From positions 4,943,424-5,007,423 of the forward strand of contig CAJSYZ010000001.1 in assembly GCA_910574455.1 (NCBI GenBank): a stretch of DNA of 64,000 nucleotides, given 5' to 3'. Within the stretch, counting starts at the first letter, position 1, and the number at the start of each line of letters is the position of its first letter. The translations under genes and the position numbers were made by a program. Shown here one piece after another: positions 11,056 through 23,579 of the stretch. Origin of the DNA: Trichaptum fuscoviolaceum (lineage: Eukaryota > Basidiomycota > Agaricomycetes > Hymenochaetales > Trichaptaceae). The notes below the pieces were generated by a model. The model did not search any database. It was not told the origin of the DNA and saw nothing but the letters and a program-made list of their open reading frames with translations.

Positions 11056-14000
11056 TCAGGCAAATCGGTTAACATAGAATCTATCATAAAAATCCAGGGT
11101 CTCCTCAGGTGTCAATGACTTTGGAGGACATTCATCACCCTTCGGAACCCCCAGGAGGTGGGCCAAACGGAGGATGTCCCCTACATCTATAACAGATTGC
11201 TTCGGAGCCTTGCAGTCGCGGTGATAGCGACATCTGCCACTGGCATTCACTCCAGTACAGCATCCGACACAGGTGGTAGAGCTCTCTAACTCATACTCCG
11301 GTTCGACTATCCACATTCTTGTTTTCAGGTTGGGTGAATCTCCAACACACTTGAAAAATTGGACGAGAGCGCAGTCCTGACGTTCCCCTTTAGCGGTGAA
11401 GGAAAAAAGAAGCATAACCCGGGCAACTCTCATTCCTGCAAACCCCTTTATGCAGGAGCTAACTCGAACAAGGACTGCATCACGTCTTGCTTTTCCGCGC
11501 CAAGAGGGATTGGACCTGATCGCCTCCCTCATTGCTTGTTCTATAGGGATCGATTCGCCATGGTAGGCAAAGAAAGCAGTGGCTGAATGGAATATTGAAA
11601 AGTCATTGCTTGTGTCCAATTCAACTGCTGGTTGGGCTCTGCCAGAGGAGCCCCTTGAGTTGGAGATGTGATTCTTGTACTTGTTGAATAAGTATTTTTT
11701 TATGAGCTGTCGGAGCTGTCGGAGCTCTGGATGACCTTTTATCGCCGCAAGCGTGTTGAGCTGTTTAGGATACACCTTACTGGACTCTGCAAGGATGACA
11801 ACAAAGAAGTCAGATGTGCAACACCAAAGCATGGGTTACCAAGTAATACCCACGTTGCTTGGAAGCCATTAAGATCAAGCTCAAAGGGTCATTTCTGCCA
11901 CCCAAGCGGATCTGGCGTTCAGCATGTAGTATGCCATGAACAGCAAGATGATGTGGCCCATACACTACGTTTTCGGGATCTTCCAGGTCTGCAATTTCGT
12001 TGAGTTCATTATTGCCCACAATGTCATCGAAGAAGTCCTCTGTATCATCAGCTGCGCCAGCTATGGGTGTATCATGATGGTGCATCTGCTCCTTCCGAAT
12101 TCGGGTCCTCTCAGCGTCATCTGTCTCCGACTCTGACATATTCCTGCGCAGAACATCTTGCAAAGCTCTCCATGAAGCCTCAGCCAGAGGACTTTCCAGC
12201 ATTCCACGCCTCTTGAAGTCTGCCCTCGATGCAATAAGTTTACTGAGACGTTGGTTTGCTGTGATCATCTGACCCAAAGGATCATTTCTGTTTGAGCGTC
12301 GCCACGTTTCCTTGACCGCGTAAATGTGTTTATTCTCTGTGATTGATGAGCACAGCCCGCTTGGTGCAGCGAAGAGAGGGATCATTGTAGGATAGTGAAT
12401 CATGGCATGCTGTCGTGGAAGTGAGAAGTTATCCCGGATGCCCTTAGCTATGAATATTTTGCGATATTGATGATAGTGATCCAGAGAGGCTTTAATCTGA
12501 TCAAGAGTTGAGGCTGTAATCGTGTACCGACGCCAAGGTAACAGAAGTCCAGAAATGCACTCAATGCGTGAACTATATCATCATGTACAATGCCCACAAT
12601 AGCCGGAAGATACACCTAGTAAGCGGATTGCATCAGATATCAGCAAACCACCACCTCAAACAAGATCATGATGAAAATACCACATACTTTCATAAGTGCC
12701 TTTGAATCATTACCTGTCCATTGCTTGAAGCCTCGACCTTCGGGAAATCTGCGAAGTCCGGGAAAAGGAGCAGCAACTCTGATTCTACGTGAAAGTTAGC
12801 AATGGTATTCACACGACTTGTAAGGGAATAGTACCTTTTATCCACAATATCCAGCTCTGTTGTGGTCATGCTCTGGCAAATCCACTCGACAAGATGATCC
12901 TTGAACACGCCTTTGATGATTTGGTGCAGTAAGTCTGGAGAAATGAGATCGCATATATCTGCACGCGGAAAATCATTGGTGAAGGGCTACGGGACATAGT
13001 TCAAGTTGCGGTAAGTGCATCTAATGGACAACTTGAAGTTGGAACACATACGACGATATCTTGGTGGAACCCATACTCCTTACGAATTGTGGCTCTACTT
13101 ATGCTATTGTCATCCACCTGTTCTATCAATCGTTCGTGCAGCTCTTCTGTTCGAGGATTTGTAACAAATTCCGGATTATCTAGGTTCTTGTGAGGTGCTG
13201 TACATCTATATAGTAGCCGCATTAAGCCATTTCCTCGAACTCAAGTCGGATGTGATTTTTGGAAAGGACAATACTTACTTGCAGCACCATCCAGTGCATA
13301 TTGCGCATAGACTCACCTGTTCCGGATAATCGGCTATATACGAGCCGAGTCCGAGAACCGACCTACGCAAGTGACCATCAGGGCACCGGAAAATGGTTTG
13401 TTCGTTGTTTATGGACATTGCGCTCTTCAGTGGTCTCAAGATTCTCGATATAGATGAATGAAAGACTTGATGTCGAAAGCGGCGGAATTCATCCGACTTT
13501 TCGTACTGCCGTTCAGCTGCAAAAGCATCAGAACACAAATGGATAGCTCAGTTTTTGACACACACTCTTTGGTATTGCTAGAAATGCTACGAGCTGGACT
13601 GTATTCAACTTTTGGGACCGCCGGGCCTTGTTAGATACATTTCCTATTGAGAGATATAACGGATAATATTCGTTGTTGCCAGTTCCAACGGAAACTGTTG
13701 TCTTGTCACTCCCTAAAATTACCGGAACGAACATGGACCCATGAACTGCTTTATCTTCGGCGTAGATTTTGTTCTAAGTCAAGGATAATCAGTACACTTC
13801 CTCCAACTTCGAATGCTGCATGATTCATGACTTACAGCCTGTTCCCAAGCAAAATTTCCGGACATGTAGTTTCTGAAGACTCGTTCTTTGTTGTCATCAG
13901 AGTCCTCTTTCGGCTGATACTCACGAAACGGGACATAGTCGAATTCGCCTTCCAACGCCGGATTGTCCACCAAATTCCGGATCACTTCCAAAGGATCCCG

Positions 14001-15003
14001 ATACCATACATCATATTCTTTCCTCTTCCATGACTCGGTGTTCTCGTTTGTTGCCTTTTGGCTATGATCGTCCGTGTAGAAGTTACTAAAGGATTTCCAA
14101 GACACATCACCGACTTTCGTAGCATCAATGGCGTTATACATTTTTTGCGCATCTCCATCGAGTAGCGTACTAGTTGAACCCAGATCCAAGTCATCGTCAG
14201 GCAATGTCGCATCCAATTCGGAACATCCGCAAGATTTTACATTCTCCGCCTCCTGAATCAGCTGATAAGCCTTCATGATTCCCAGAAGCTTTGTTATGTT
14301 CCCAGCAGACATTTGCTCTTCCCGATAGAGAAAATCTGCGAGCTCAAAATCTGCTCGGCACGAATATGGAAACCAGTCATTTGACGCAGATTCGTTTCGC
14401 GGAGCGGGTGAGTCTTCGTATTCTAAGAAGTTCCCTTCTGCATCGCATGGAGTGGCTGCACAATGTTTGGTGTCAAAATGCTACAGTAAACCGGGAACAA
14501 TTGATTTGGCGCGCACCATTCAAGTATCTGTGATACACCTTCAAGTTATCCTCGCTCTCCTTATAATCTCCAATGTCGGAATCCAAGTCTTCAGAACGGC
14601 CACTGTCACTTCCGGTGACAGAATGGGACAGAGAATCAGGTCTGTCCAAATCTTGAAGCAGCTCGTCTCGGCCTATACTGAGCATCGAGATATCCTGTGT
14701 AAGCATGGAAATATCGTAATCGTAGGAGTCAGAGCCGCTCTCAAGATGACCCTCTGATGGAAGTTCGGACGACCTCAGGAGAGCTTCAAGTTGAGGACTT
14801 GGAGCTCGTATGGGTCGAATAGGTGACGATTCATATTCATGACCACAGGCAGAAGAATTTGCCAAGAATGACGTTGGATGAGCTGAATATTCATGTCTTG
14901 CTCTTCCAGATTGACTCTTGAACATCCTACTACAGCCGGGCAAGGTGCATCGAATAGTTGGTGGAAAATGAAAGGGATCGTGCTTTTTCCATGTCGCTGG
15001 CAT
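11056..15003 (-). CDS. Plavaka-family transposase (CACTA/EnSpm-like)
   Basis: A multi-exon minus-strand gene covers the whole family order. It has a C2H2-like finger (CTLPGCSRMFKSQSGRARHEYSAH) near the N-terminus, then ADFLYREEQMSAGNITKLL, EYDVWYRDPLEVI, GEFDYVPFREY, GSMFVPVILGSDKTTVSV, YYPLYLSIGNV, RRFRHQVFHSSIS, FRCPDGHLRR, YIADYPEQ, FPGLRRFPEGRGFKQW, CSSITENKHIYAVKETWRRS and a C-terminal domain ending YVNRFA at 11056. I start it at 15003 (MPATWKKH), because upstream sequence is motif-rich intergenic DNA. Introns are short GT-AG; one 67-base example joins ASKQR to ESSKVYP. One frame break is visible: near 12535 a missing base separates LDFCYL from WRRYTITASTLDQI. Otherwise it reads as complete, which suggests recent activity. 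It cuts and pastes the host element. Confidence 0.85.
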
Positions 15004-15281
15004 CAACTTGAATGTAACCTCAGTAGTAGTACACGTCGACAATTGGGACTCACAGCTGAGCCTCACTGGCACTGGCAGGCTGCTACTAGTAGCACTGGCA
15101 GTGACTCGGACTCGGAGTGCCAGTGAACTTGAACCTGAGTTAAAATTAGTCATAGAGTAGTCACGGTAGTAGTGGGCGTAAATTTTCAACTTGTCTAAGA
15201 TAGACGCCCCCGCCTCCCTGATCTTGAACTTGCACCTTCGACACATCTTATCATCATACAAGTCTCAAAACACTGCACAAA
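15004..15281. promoter_or_regulatory. Divergent intergenic region with motif cluster
   Basis: This 278-bp spacer separates the Plavaka transposase (minus) from its companion gene (plus) and should hold both promoters. 15005-15140 is packed with cactggcag, agcctgag-like, ctactagtag, gactcggactcggag and gaacttgaacctgag words, the same set seen at 7.2-8.4 and 60.5-63.2 kb. Confidence 0.45.
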
Positions 15282-16379
15282 ATGTCAACTCAAAGACAGA
15301 CAAGGGCTAAGAACAGGGAAAAGCACCCCGGAGCAGTTGTTGACCAACTCAGAACAAGACGAACACAGGAGGAGATATTGCGGGAGAAGGAAGAAAAAGA
15401 GAAAAGGAAAGTACGGCAGGCAGAAAGGCGGGATGAGGCATTGAAGGAGAAGGAAGAGAAGGAAAAGCAGAAGGAAGAGCGGACAGCTTTCCGCAGAGCT
15501 GCGGCCCAGCAAGTCGCGGTTGCGAAAGAGAGGAAAAAACTCGCTGCGGAGCAAAAACGGGCAGCAAAAGAACAAGAGGCAGCTGACAAGGTTCGCAAGA
15601 AGGTGACTGCAGCAGAGAACCAAGAAGCAGCGATGCTAGAGACCGTAGAGCTTGAAAACAACTTGTCGAAGGCTCTTGAGACACGCACCCAGATGGGCTC
15701 AACAGTGCCCAAACTCACTGGCAAACGTGGACGTAGAAAGCCAAAAGGCGAATCTAGTTGTAAGTCTTCAACTTTAGATCAGTGATGACACAGATTTGAA
15801 CTGGCATAAACAGACTCGAAGAACGATGTTAAAGACATATCGGATTGTGAAGATGGACACAACGAAGACTTGGATATTCGTGAGTAACATTGCCTATACA
15901 TTTTCAGACGATCTCAAAGCTTGGAGGTTGAACCCTGTGACTCACGTTAATGCGAAGCAGCGAGTATGGATGAGCCAAACGGGAAGCCTGCAAAAAAAGC
16001 TAGGAAAGAAGACTCCAAAGGTGAACTTCCATTTCGCACACGTGTGCAGACCGCAAAGATGTCCAGGTCTGCCGCCACTCCCAGCGACGCATTCTTTCAC
16101 GCTCCTGCAGGACCGAACAAGAGTCTTTCTGGTGAAGAAACGGACATAATAGACTCGCCCGCTACGTCAAGGCGGAACGACAAGACAAAACGCCCTGTCA
16201 GGGCGCTTCGCAACACAGATGATTCCACTTTCATCGGTGAAGAGGGTGGAGGTCTTGAGGTGCCAGTGGCAGGGATAGACTCAGAAAGGATCAATTTGTG
16301 AGTTTGAAGTTTGAATCTTGCATTGCGTCTGAATCAGTATCTTGTACTGTCAAGTCAATGTAATGGTGAGTGCGATTAA

Positions 16380-16510
16380 ACATCATCCCGACTACTACTA
16401 GTAGTAGTACTAGATTACTAATGAGCCTGCCACTCAGGCTGCCAGTGTCACTGCGGTCACGGTGCCAGCGGTTCAAGTTGACCGTGACGCTCCCGGGCCA
16501 AGACCCGACT
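16380..16510. repeat. Motif cluster inside an intron
   Basis: The probable intron starting at about 16300 carries ctactactagtagtagtac, gcctgccactcaggctgccagtg and ggttcaagttgaccgtgac. It is the same vocabulary as the clusters near the element flanks. Its presence inside a gene suggests either an insertion of a small related element or a binding array used by the transposase. Confidence 0.45.
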
Positions 16511-18977
16511 TGGAAGTCCTTCACCTGCAATATTGACGCTCTTGTCCTTGTTACCACTGTATTATGAGCCTTGCTGACGCAAAGCTACACCAGACACACC
16601 ATCTCATTGCCAGATGATGAAAACTTAAGTCCCTGGGAGGATGAAGGAGAAACAATCACCCTTACAAGCTATCATGGTGTAAAAAATAGCACAATCAGTG
16701 TGCAACAGAAGGCACATCTTGTCGATTCGGAATCAAATGTTGTGAGTTGACGGAGCATTAGAATGGCAAATGCAGTCTGAATAACTTGTTTATAGGGCGG
16801 AAGCAATCCGAAGAGGCTAACAAGGCCGGCTCAAGCTTGTGTGAGTACGACTTATTTCTGTTCGATTCACGTCAGTTACTCCATGACCGTTTGTTCATAT
16901 CCCTTCGTTATTATTTATCTGCCAACTGCCGTGTCATGAACAGGATGGAGGTAGCAGCAACCTCAACTCGAAGAAAAGGAAGTTATTGCATGACACTCTT
17001 TCCGGGTCGCAGGTTTCAACGGTAAGCGATGTCATATCATTTTTCATTTTTCATTCTACTAAGCAATCCCTTCCCGTACTCGAGGATAAGAACAACGAGA
17101 TAAAACCAGGTGGACAGGTGAGTGCCAGACAGCGAAGCACAGTGATCTTCATTCTATATCCTTCATTGCTGAATTGGTATTTGCATAGGATGCAAACAAG
17201 AGGACTGCTAACTCGCAGCTTAGCGCACCGGTAAGTCTATCTTATTTCAACTTCTCTCGTTCCCCCCCTTATTTATGGTTGTAAGGTGCAATCACTAGCT
17301 TTGGAACCCCGTGTACAGGTATGTGTGAGCGTCGATGCACCGTAGGCTCACTTCCGGTGCTCTCCTGTAGCAACTATTCGTTTCCTTCTTCACTTCGAGT
17401 CGATCGCTAATGTGTGCATATGAATAGGACATCACAGTCACAAAGAACGGAAAGAGGAAGTCGCCACCAGACACCGACTCTCAGGTTAATGTGGTAATTC
17501 TTCTACCTTCACGTGCAATGAATTCCTTCATTTCATGTTTACTTAATTTAAACCATCTCAATAGGCTAATAAGACTGTCAAGATCAATAAGTCATTGTTG
17601 ATTGACATGGACACACAGGCCGGTGCCACAGTAAGTGTCAATTCTATGGTAATTGGCATTCAAGTTCGTATCTGATCAGGCGGAAAGGACTTGAGTAAGA
17701 AGAGGAACCCCTCTGATATTCCTTATCGGCCTGAGGCCGACACGACAGTAAGTGCTTCTTTTCGATCTGCTCACTTGCCATGGATAACAGCTTTCTGACG
17801 TGTTGCAGCCGGAGATTGGATCCGCTACCTTTAATCGCAAGAGGCAGTTGCTGGTGGCTGATAATGAAGTAAGTGAGAGTCAATTGATACACTCTAAACG
17901 TGAGCATTCACCTTCTTTTCTTAATAGTCTGGTGGTTGAAAGATGTCGTTAGCACCTCGAGCACCGTCGCTTGCAATGACGAGAGCGTCCCGCACCCCCG
18001 GACCCGAAGTGATAGTGACTGGGGCTTATCAAGGTCATCGCAAAGTCTCTCGGACTACTAGCTCAGTTTGTCGAATCAAATTCATTTCTATGACATATTT
18101 TGCTGATGTACGTATATGCAGACATCAGTGGGACTTGAGGACAAGGATCGAAATGAAGGAAGGGAAGGATCTCGCGTGCCAGGCAGGAAAAGGGCGACAA
18201 ACCAGTGTCTCCCTCCCGGTACTCAGGCAGGATGGACTCATATTCTATTACCTTCACTATTTCGCGCAGTTGGAAAGTCCGTCACACCATGGCAAACCCC
18301 GGACAATAAGCTCATCAGCTCATTGTGGGGGAAAGTGTTTGATTCTGTGGAACTCATTTACGAAACTCAGTTCGCCGATATCTGTTCTCTAGTTGAGTCA
18401 TTTTTACTTATTCTCAAATCACCTTTACCAAATTGAGATGCAATCCTCGTATTTCAGGCGGCCCAGAGATGCTCTGATAGCTGGCGCAAGAAGCTGTTTG
18501 AGAAAGCTGAGCAATCAGTTGCTAGTTTTATCAGCGGCGAACAATCAAAGTCAATGCAAAACGAAGCAATTGTGAAGATGTTGCAGACGCTAGTTGACAA
18601 GAAGAAAGCCAAACCGTTTCTATGGGAAAGCTGGTATAGTATGGAGAGGGTAAGTAAAAGAGTATTTATTGTTGCATTTTGTGTCCATGCATTGACCCTA
18701 AATGTACAGAAGCAAGGACTGTTCTGCTCTGACCTTGTGGTCTCAGTGTTGTCCGTACACATTGTCTTGGCCATGGGTCGGCATAAAATACTGGACAGAA
18801 ACACCATAGGAAAGCCTATCGGTGCCCTCGCCCTTGCGGCAACAGCGGTATCTACTTTTTTCAGCACTTATATTGTCCTTATTTGCTGATCTTCCCATGG
18901 ATAGGTCAAGGTTGCCATTGATAAACAGGTGGCTCGGTTGCAAAATATCAAAGAAGAACTTGGCGGCGCTGAGTGGT

Positions 18978-19795
18978 TGTTACGACCGTCGGGAATTGTA
19001 GCGGGAAACAGTTTCGGGAAACTGGAATTCGCGACAAGAACCCGCGTTCGGGAATCTGGATTCGCGACTGGGAACGAGCGTGGGAATTCAGGCGGGAAAC
19101 GCGCGGGATTCTATCCAGGCGCGTCGCGGGATTCTCAAGGCCAGCTAGGACTCTTCACTGCTTTGAACGTCAAGTAAGCGGATCCCTAAGGAAGCACTCC
19201 ACAAGTAAGTATTGCGCAACTAACTACACAGGAGAAAAGAGAGAGATCGCACCTAAGGAAGCACTCCACAAGAGGTCAAAAGTGGGGTGCTCCTTACGAT
19301 GCCTACAGCTATTTATCTACTTCGTAAAGACTGTATAGTTAATCTACGCTAAGTGTCCTTGCGCAATGCGCACCTATCTACTACAAACGATACATGCTAC
19401 GACCGCACTGCTAGGCATGTCTATCCCGTCTCTCCAGATGGCTACGGCCTGTCCGTGGACGTCAGCGTCCGGTCCGGGGCCGCGACTAGCCAGACTAGGT
19501 ATGCCAGACTGTTGCAGGTCGTCACCTTGAGGTACTAACGGATTAATGAGCGTATGTTGATAAGTGAATGTACGTGTGCCGTGGCGGATCGTCGTAAATG
19601 AGTGTGTGTATGCGTGCATGGTTGCCGGGACGGTGGTGCGGGATAAGTCACGTGAGCATGGGATCGTGCGATTCGGGAATGAGGTTTCGCGCGGGGAATC
19701 CAATGGCGGGATTCTCCCCGCGGGTTTGTCTGCTCATGTCGGGATCCTTGGCGGGAACGTGCGGGAAATGAGAAAAGGAGCCCGGGATCTCGACA
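18978..19795 (-). repeat. LTR (3' LTR of gypsy copy 1)
   Basis: 818 bp, reading TGTCGAGATC... to ...GGTCGTAACA on the minus strand, with the usual TG...CA ends. The purine-rich tract (cctttggaggggggtaa on the element strand) lies immediately inside it at 19796-19812. Confidence 0.95.
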
Positions 19796-22700
19796 TTACC
19801 CCCCTCCAAAGGCGCAACTCCGGGGCGCCAAGCTTGAATCTTGCTCAGGTCACAGAGCTCGATAGCGTTGACTTCTCGAGGGGCGTCCGGGTGTTTTCGA
19901 TAGAAACTGCGAATTTTAGCCTTTGCATTACCCATATCCTTTGCGGGAATCCATGTATCTTCCGCGCTCGAATATCCCTTCCATCGTACCAAATATTCAA
20001 ATCTCCGTCTAAACCGTCTAGCATCCAGAACCTCTTCCACCTCGTACACCAGATCTCCTTCTACTTCGACTGGGGGCGGCGGGGGTTGCGTTCGACCGGG
20101 AATGTCGTCTTCGTGGTATGGCGAGAGCAGCGATACGTGAAATACGGGATGAATCTTCAGCGACGCGGGGAGTTCGAGTTCGTAGGTGAGGTCACTTAGC
20201 TTTGCCTTCACTTTATACGGCCCTAGTCGTTTCGGTAATAATTTGCGCGCTCCTGGTCGCCAAACGTTCGTCGCCTCAAGCCATACTTTACCCCGACTGC
20301 GTACTGCGGGGCCTCGTTCCTGGCCTGATCGTAGTGCTGCTTCATGCGCTCTGCCGCAACCTCCAAAGCCGCTCTTGCCTCTTCCTGTGCCTGCTGAAGC
20401 TCCTGTAGTCGTGCGTCCGCGGCGGGGACCGTGGACAGGCCGTCGCTCGGGGCAATCGTGAATTCGGGATTGTAGCCGTAGACAAGCGCGAACGGGGATT
20501 GTCGTGTTGCCGCGTGCGCTTTCGTGTTGTGCGCGAATTCTGCCATTGGGAGTAATCCGGCCCAGTTTTCTTGTCGTGTATCTATGAAAGCCCGTAAATA
20601 TTGTTCCAGCTCTTGGTTTACCCTTTCGGTTTGCCCATCCGTCTGCGGGTGATACGCAGTCGACGTGGTACCCTTGATACCGAGTCGGGCAAAAAGGGCT
20701 TTCATGAACTGCGCGACAAACTGTGGTCCTCGGTCGGATATGATCTGGCGGGGGGTTCCATGCAGCTTCCAGACGTGTTGCAGGAAGAGTTCTGCAGTTT
20801 CCGGTGCATCGACATCAGACGTGGTCGGGATAAAATGCGCTTGCTTGGTGAGACGGTCGACCACCACGAAAATTGCGTCGTAATCCTCAGATCGGGGGAG
20901 CTGGGTGATGAAATCGCACGAAATCGCCTGCCAGGGGCCCTGCGGGATTTCGTTCGGTTGCAGGAGTCCTACCGGGCGTTGGGATCGGTTCTTCGTGCGT
21001 GCGCAGGTATCGCATCCCGAAACGTATCGTTCTACGAAGTTAGACATCCCCGGGCCACCAGTAGTTGCGGCTTACCATCTCAAACGTTTTCCAACGTCCA
21101 GGATGTCCGGCGGGGAGACTGTCGTGGTAAGTCTTCACCACGTCCCGGCGAATGGTCTCGTCTTTCGGGACGTAAACCTTACCCTGGTACAGGATGAGGC
21201 CTTCCTCGGTGCTCCAGTCCTCAAGTTCCTTGGTCAGGACTCGAGGCGCCTTGGACTTGACCAACTCGATTGCGTCCACCAGTTCGTCTTCATACTGATC
21301 TGACTTATGAATGCGTCGTAGGAGGGCCTGATCCCCGTGTACCTGTGTCATTCCCCGACGAATTGCTTTTAGTCGAAACATTTCGGGGGTCAAGAGGGTC
21401 CGTCCCGTGTTGTCTTCGCCTTCGGGTTGAAGATCGACGCGTCGTGACATGGCGTCGGGTTTGCCCCCGAGTCGCCCTGGGCGATGGCGAATCGTAAAGT
21501 CGAAGCGAGTGAGGAACAGACTCCACCGGGCTTGGCGTCGCATCAGCGTTCGGGATTCAGAGAAATATAGCAGATTCTTGTGGTCAGACACGATATCGAG
21601 TTTATGACTCGCACCTTCGAGATAATGTCGCCACTCGTCAAGAGCTCTAATAATCGCGAGTAGCTCCTTGTCATAAATCTCGTAGTTGCGTTCCGCATCG
21701 TTGAGGGATTTCGAGAAAAAGGCGACCGGATGTATCAGCCCGTCGTCGCCTTCCTGGGACAAGACCGCGCCGGTCGCGAAATCAGAGGCATCGCATTCCA
21801 CGATGAATTGTCGCGACATGTCTGGCATCATCAGGACGGGGGCGGTCGTGAACATGCGCTTGAGATAGTCGAAAGCGAACTGCTGGTTTTCTGTCCAGGC
21901 CCAGCGAACGTCCTTCTTCAGCAGCGTCGTGAGCGGTTTGACGATGTGCGAGAAATCCCGAATGAAGCGTCGATAGAAATTCGCGAACCCGAGGAAGGCT
22001 TGAATGTCTTTCACCTTTTTCGGGGTAGGCCAGTCGAGGACCGCCTGTACCTTGGCGGGATCCATCGCCACCTTTCCCTGCGAAATAATCATCCCGAGAT
22101 ACTCGACAGAAGTCTGTTTGAATTTGCACTTTTCGGGTTTGCAGAACAAGTCGTTTTCGCGTAGCCGTTTAAGGACTTCCCGTACGTGTTCATCGTGCTG
22201 CGATTCATCTTCGGAAAAGATTAGCAAGTCGTCAAGATAGATGATCACGTATACTCCAATGAGGTCTTTGAAGATATCGTTCATCATGTGCTGGAAGGTC
22301 GCTGGGGCATTCGTGAGCCCGAATGTCATCACCGTTGGTTCGAAATGTCCTGCCTGAGTCCGAAATGCAGCCTTCCACTCGTCGCCTTGCTTCAGTCGCA
22401 CATTGTGGTAGCCCCATCGTAAATCTAGAGTCGTGAAAACCTTCGCCTTTTGCAGCGCGTCTACGAGTTCCATCGTGAGGGGAAGCGGGTATCGATTCTT
22501 GACCGTGATGTCGTTCAGTCGTCGGTAATCGACTACCATGCGCAAGGTTCCATCCTTTTTCTTGATAAAGAAGACGGGAGCCGCTGCAGGGGATTTCGAA
22601 GGTCGTATGTACCCCTTGCGCAGGTTTTCGTCAACGAATTCGCGAAGGGCATCGCGTTCGGCTGGGGCCAAGGGATAGATTTTGCTGTACGGGGGAACCT

Positions 22701-23573
22701 TCCCGGGTTCTAAATCTATGGCGTGGTCATACGGCTTGCGCAGTGGAAGCCTTTCGGATTCAACTTTCGAGAAAACGTCGGCAAACTCACGGAATTCGGG
22801 GGGGACTAGTTCTTCAAAGGTTTTCTCGCCTTCCTTCACCGCAGACTTCTCAGCGATGGCCTGGGAGTGGGTGTACGAGGCGGCAATTTTGTACGCGAAA
22901 TGGTTGTCCGTCGTGACGAAGTAGGATTCGGCGTCGTGGTACTGGTCCCAATATTTTTCTGAGTACCGAAATCCCGGTGGGACAGCTTCCCATTCGGCCT
23001 GGGTCCTGTCGGGCCCCCAGGGGGTCTCGACTTCTTCTGCTATGGCGAGGCGGGGAAGCGGGACCAGGCGTTGCTGGTTGTCACACTGGGGCGGGCAGCG
23101 GTTGAGATCGACCACATCGTTGGTCCAGTCAATGGTTGGGTTATGGTGCCGCAACCAGTCGATCCCCATGATAATATCGTCGTCGCCAATATCCGCGACG
23201 GCCATGGTCAACTGTTCTAAGTGTCCTTCATCTCGACGTTGAGGACTACTTCCTTGGTGATGCGTCCAATCGCGTTCGGGGAATTGTCCGCGTTGCGCAA
23301 AAGTATCGGGATTACCAAGTCCCGGGTCTGGAGTCCGTGTCGCGAAACGTAGCGGGAATTTATGAAAGTTCCCGACGCACCGCTGTCTAACATTACTGTG
23401 GCTAAGGCATCCGTCTTTCCGTCGCTAACCTGTACCGGGAACTTCAAATGTCGTCGAAGACGACGGTCTATTGTAGAGATGGTTAAATACAAGGGACCAT
23501 TATTAAGAGAGTTCTTCGGCCACAAGGGCGGTTGGGTCGTATAGGGCGCGACTGAGCAATACGACCCTACTGA
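19648..23573 (-). pseudogene. pol: Gypsy copy 1 pol polyprotein with three frame breaks
   Basis: Domains in order: aspartic protease (LDSGASGTF), reverse transcriptase with YLDD, RNase H (ECDASDFATG), zinc-binding HPGRW...CDTCARTK, the D,D(35)E integrase core (SCDFITQL, SDRGPQFV, TERVNQELE), a GPY/F-like segment and a chromodomain (YLVRWKGYSSAEDTWIP). Relative to copy 2 there are single-base changes at three places: one C missing at 23225-23226, one C extra in the run 21048-21051, and one base missing near 20290. Each breaks the frame, so this copy should not make a full polyprotein as written. All three lie in or beside homopolymer runs and may be sequencing artefacts. The frame ends 148 bases inside the LTR. 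Confidence 0.9.
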
Positions 23574-23579
23574 AAATCC
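23534..23579 (-). promoter_or_regulatory. -1 frameshift signal at the gag stop (copy 1)
   Basis: On the minus strand, heptamer GGATTTT (23579-23573), a 5-base spacer CAGTA, then a perfect 9-bp stem GGGTCGTAT/ATACGACCC (23567-23559 and 23542-23534) with a 16-base loop. The gag stop codon TAG overlaps the start of the stem. It is identical to the signal in copy 2. Confidence 0.75.

Noticed and set aside
15285..15724. Long minus-strand frames opposite the start of the Plavaka companion gene
   Set aside because: They are antisense shadows of the Lys/Glu-rich coiled coil; the plus frame has the plausible start, composition and splice sites.
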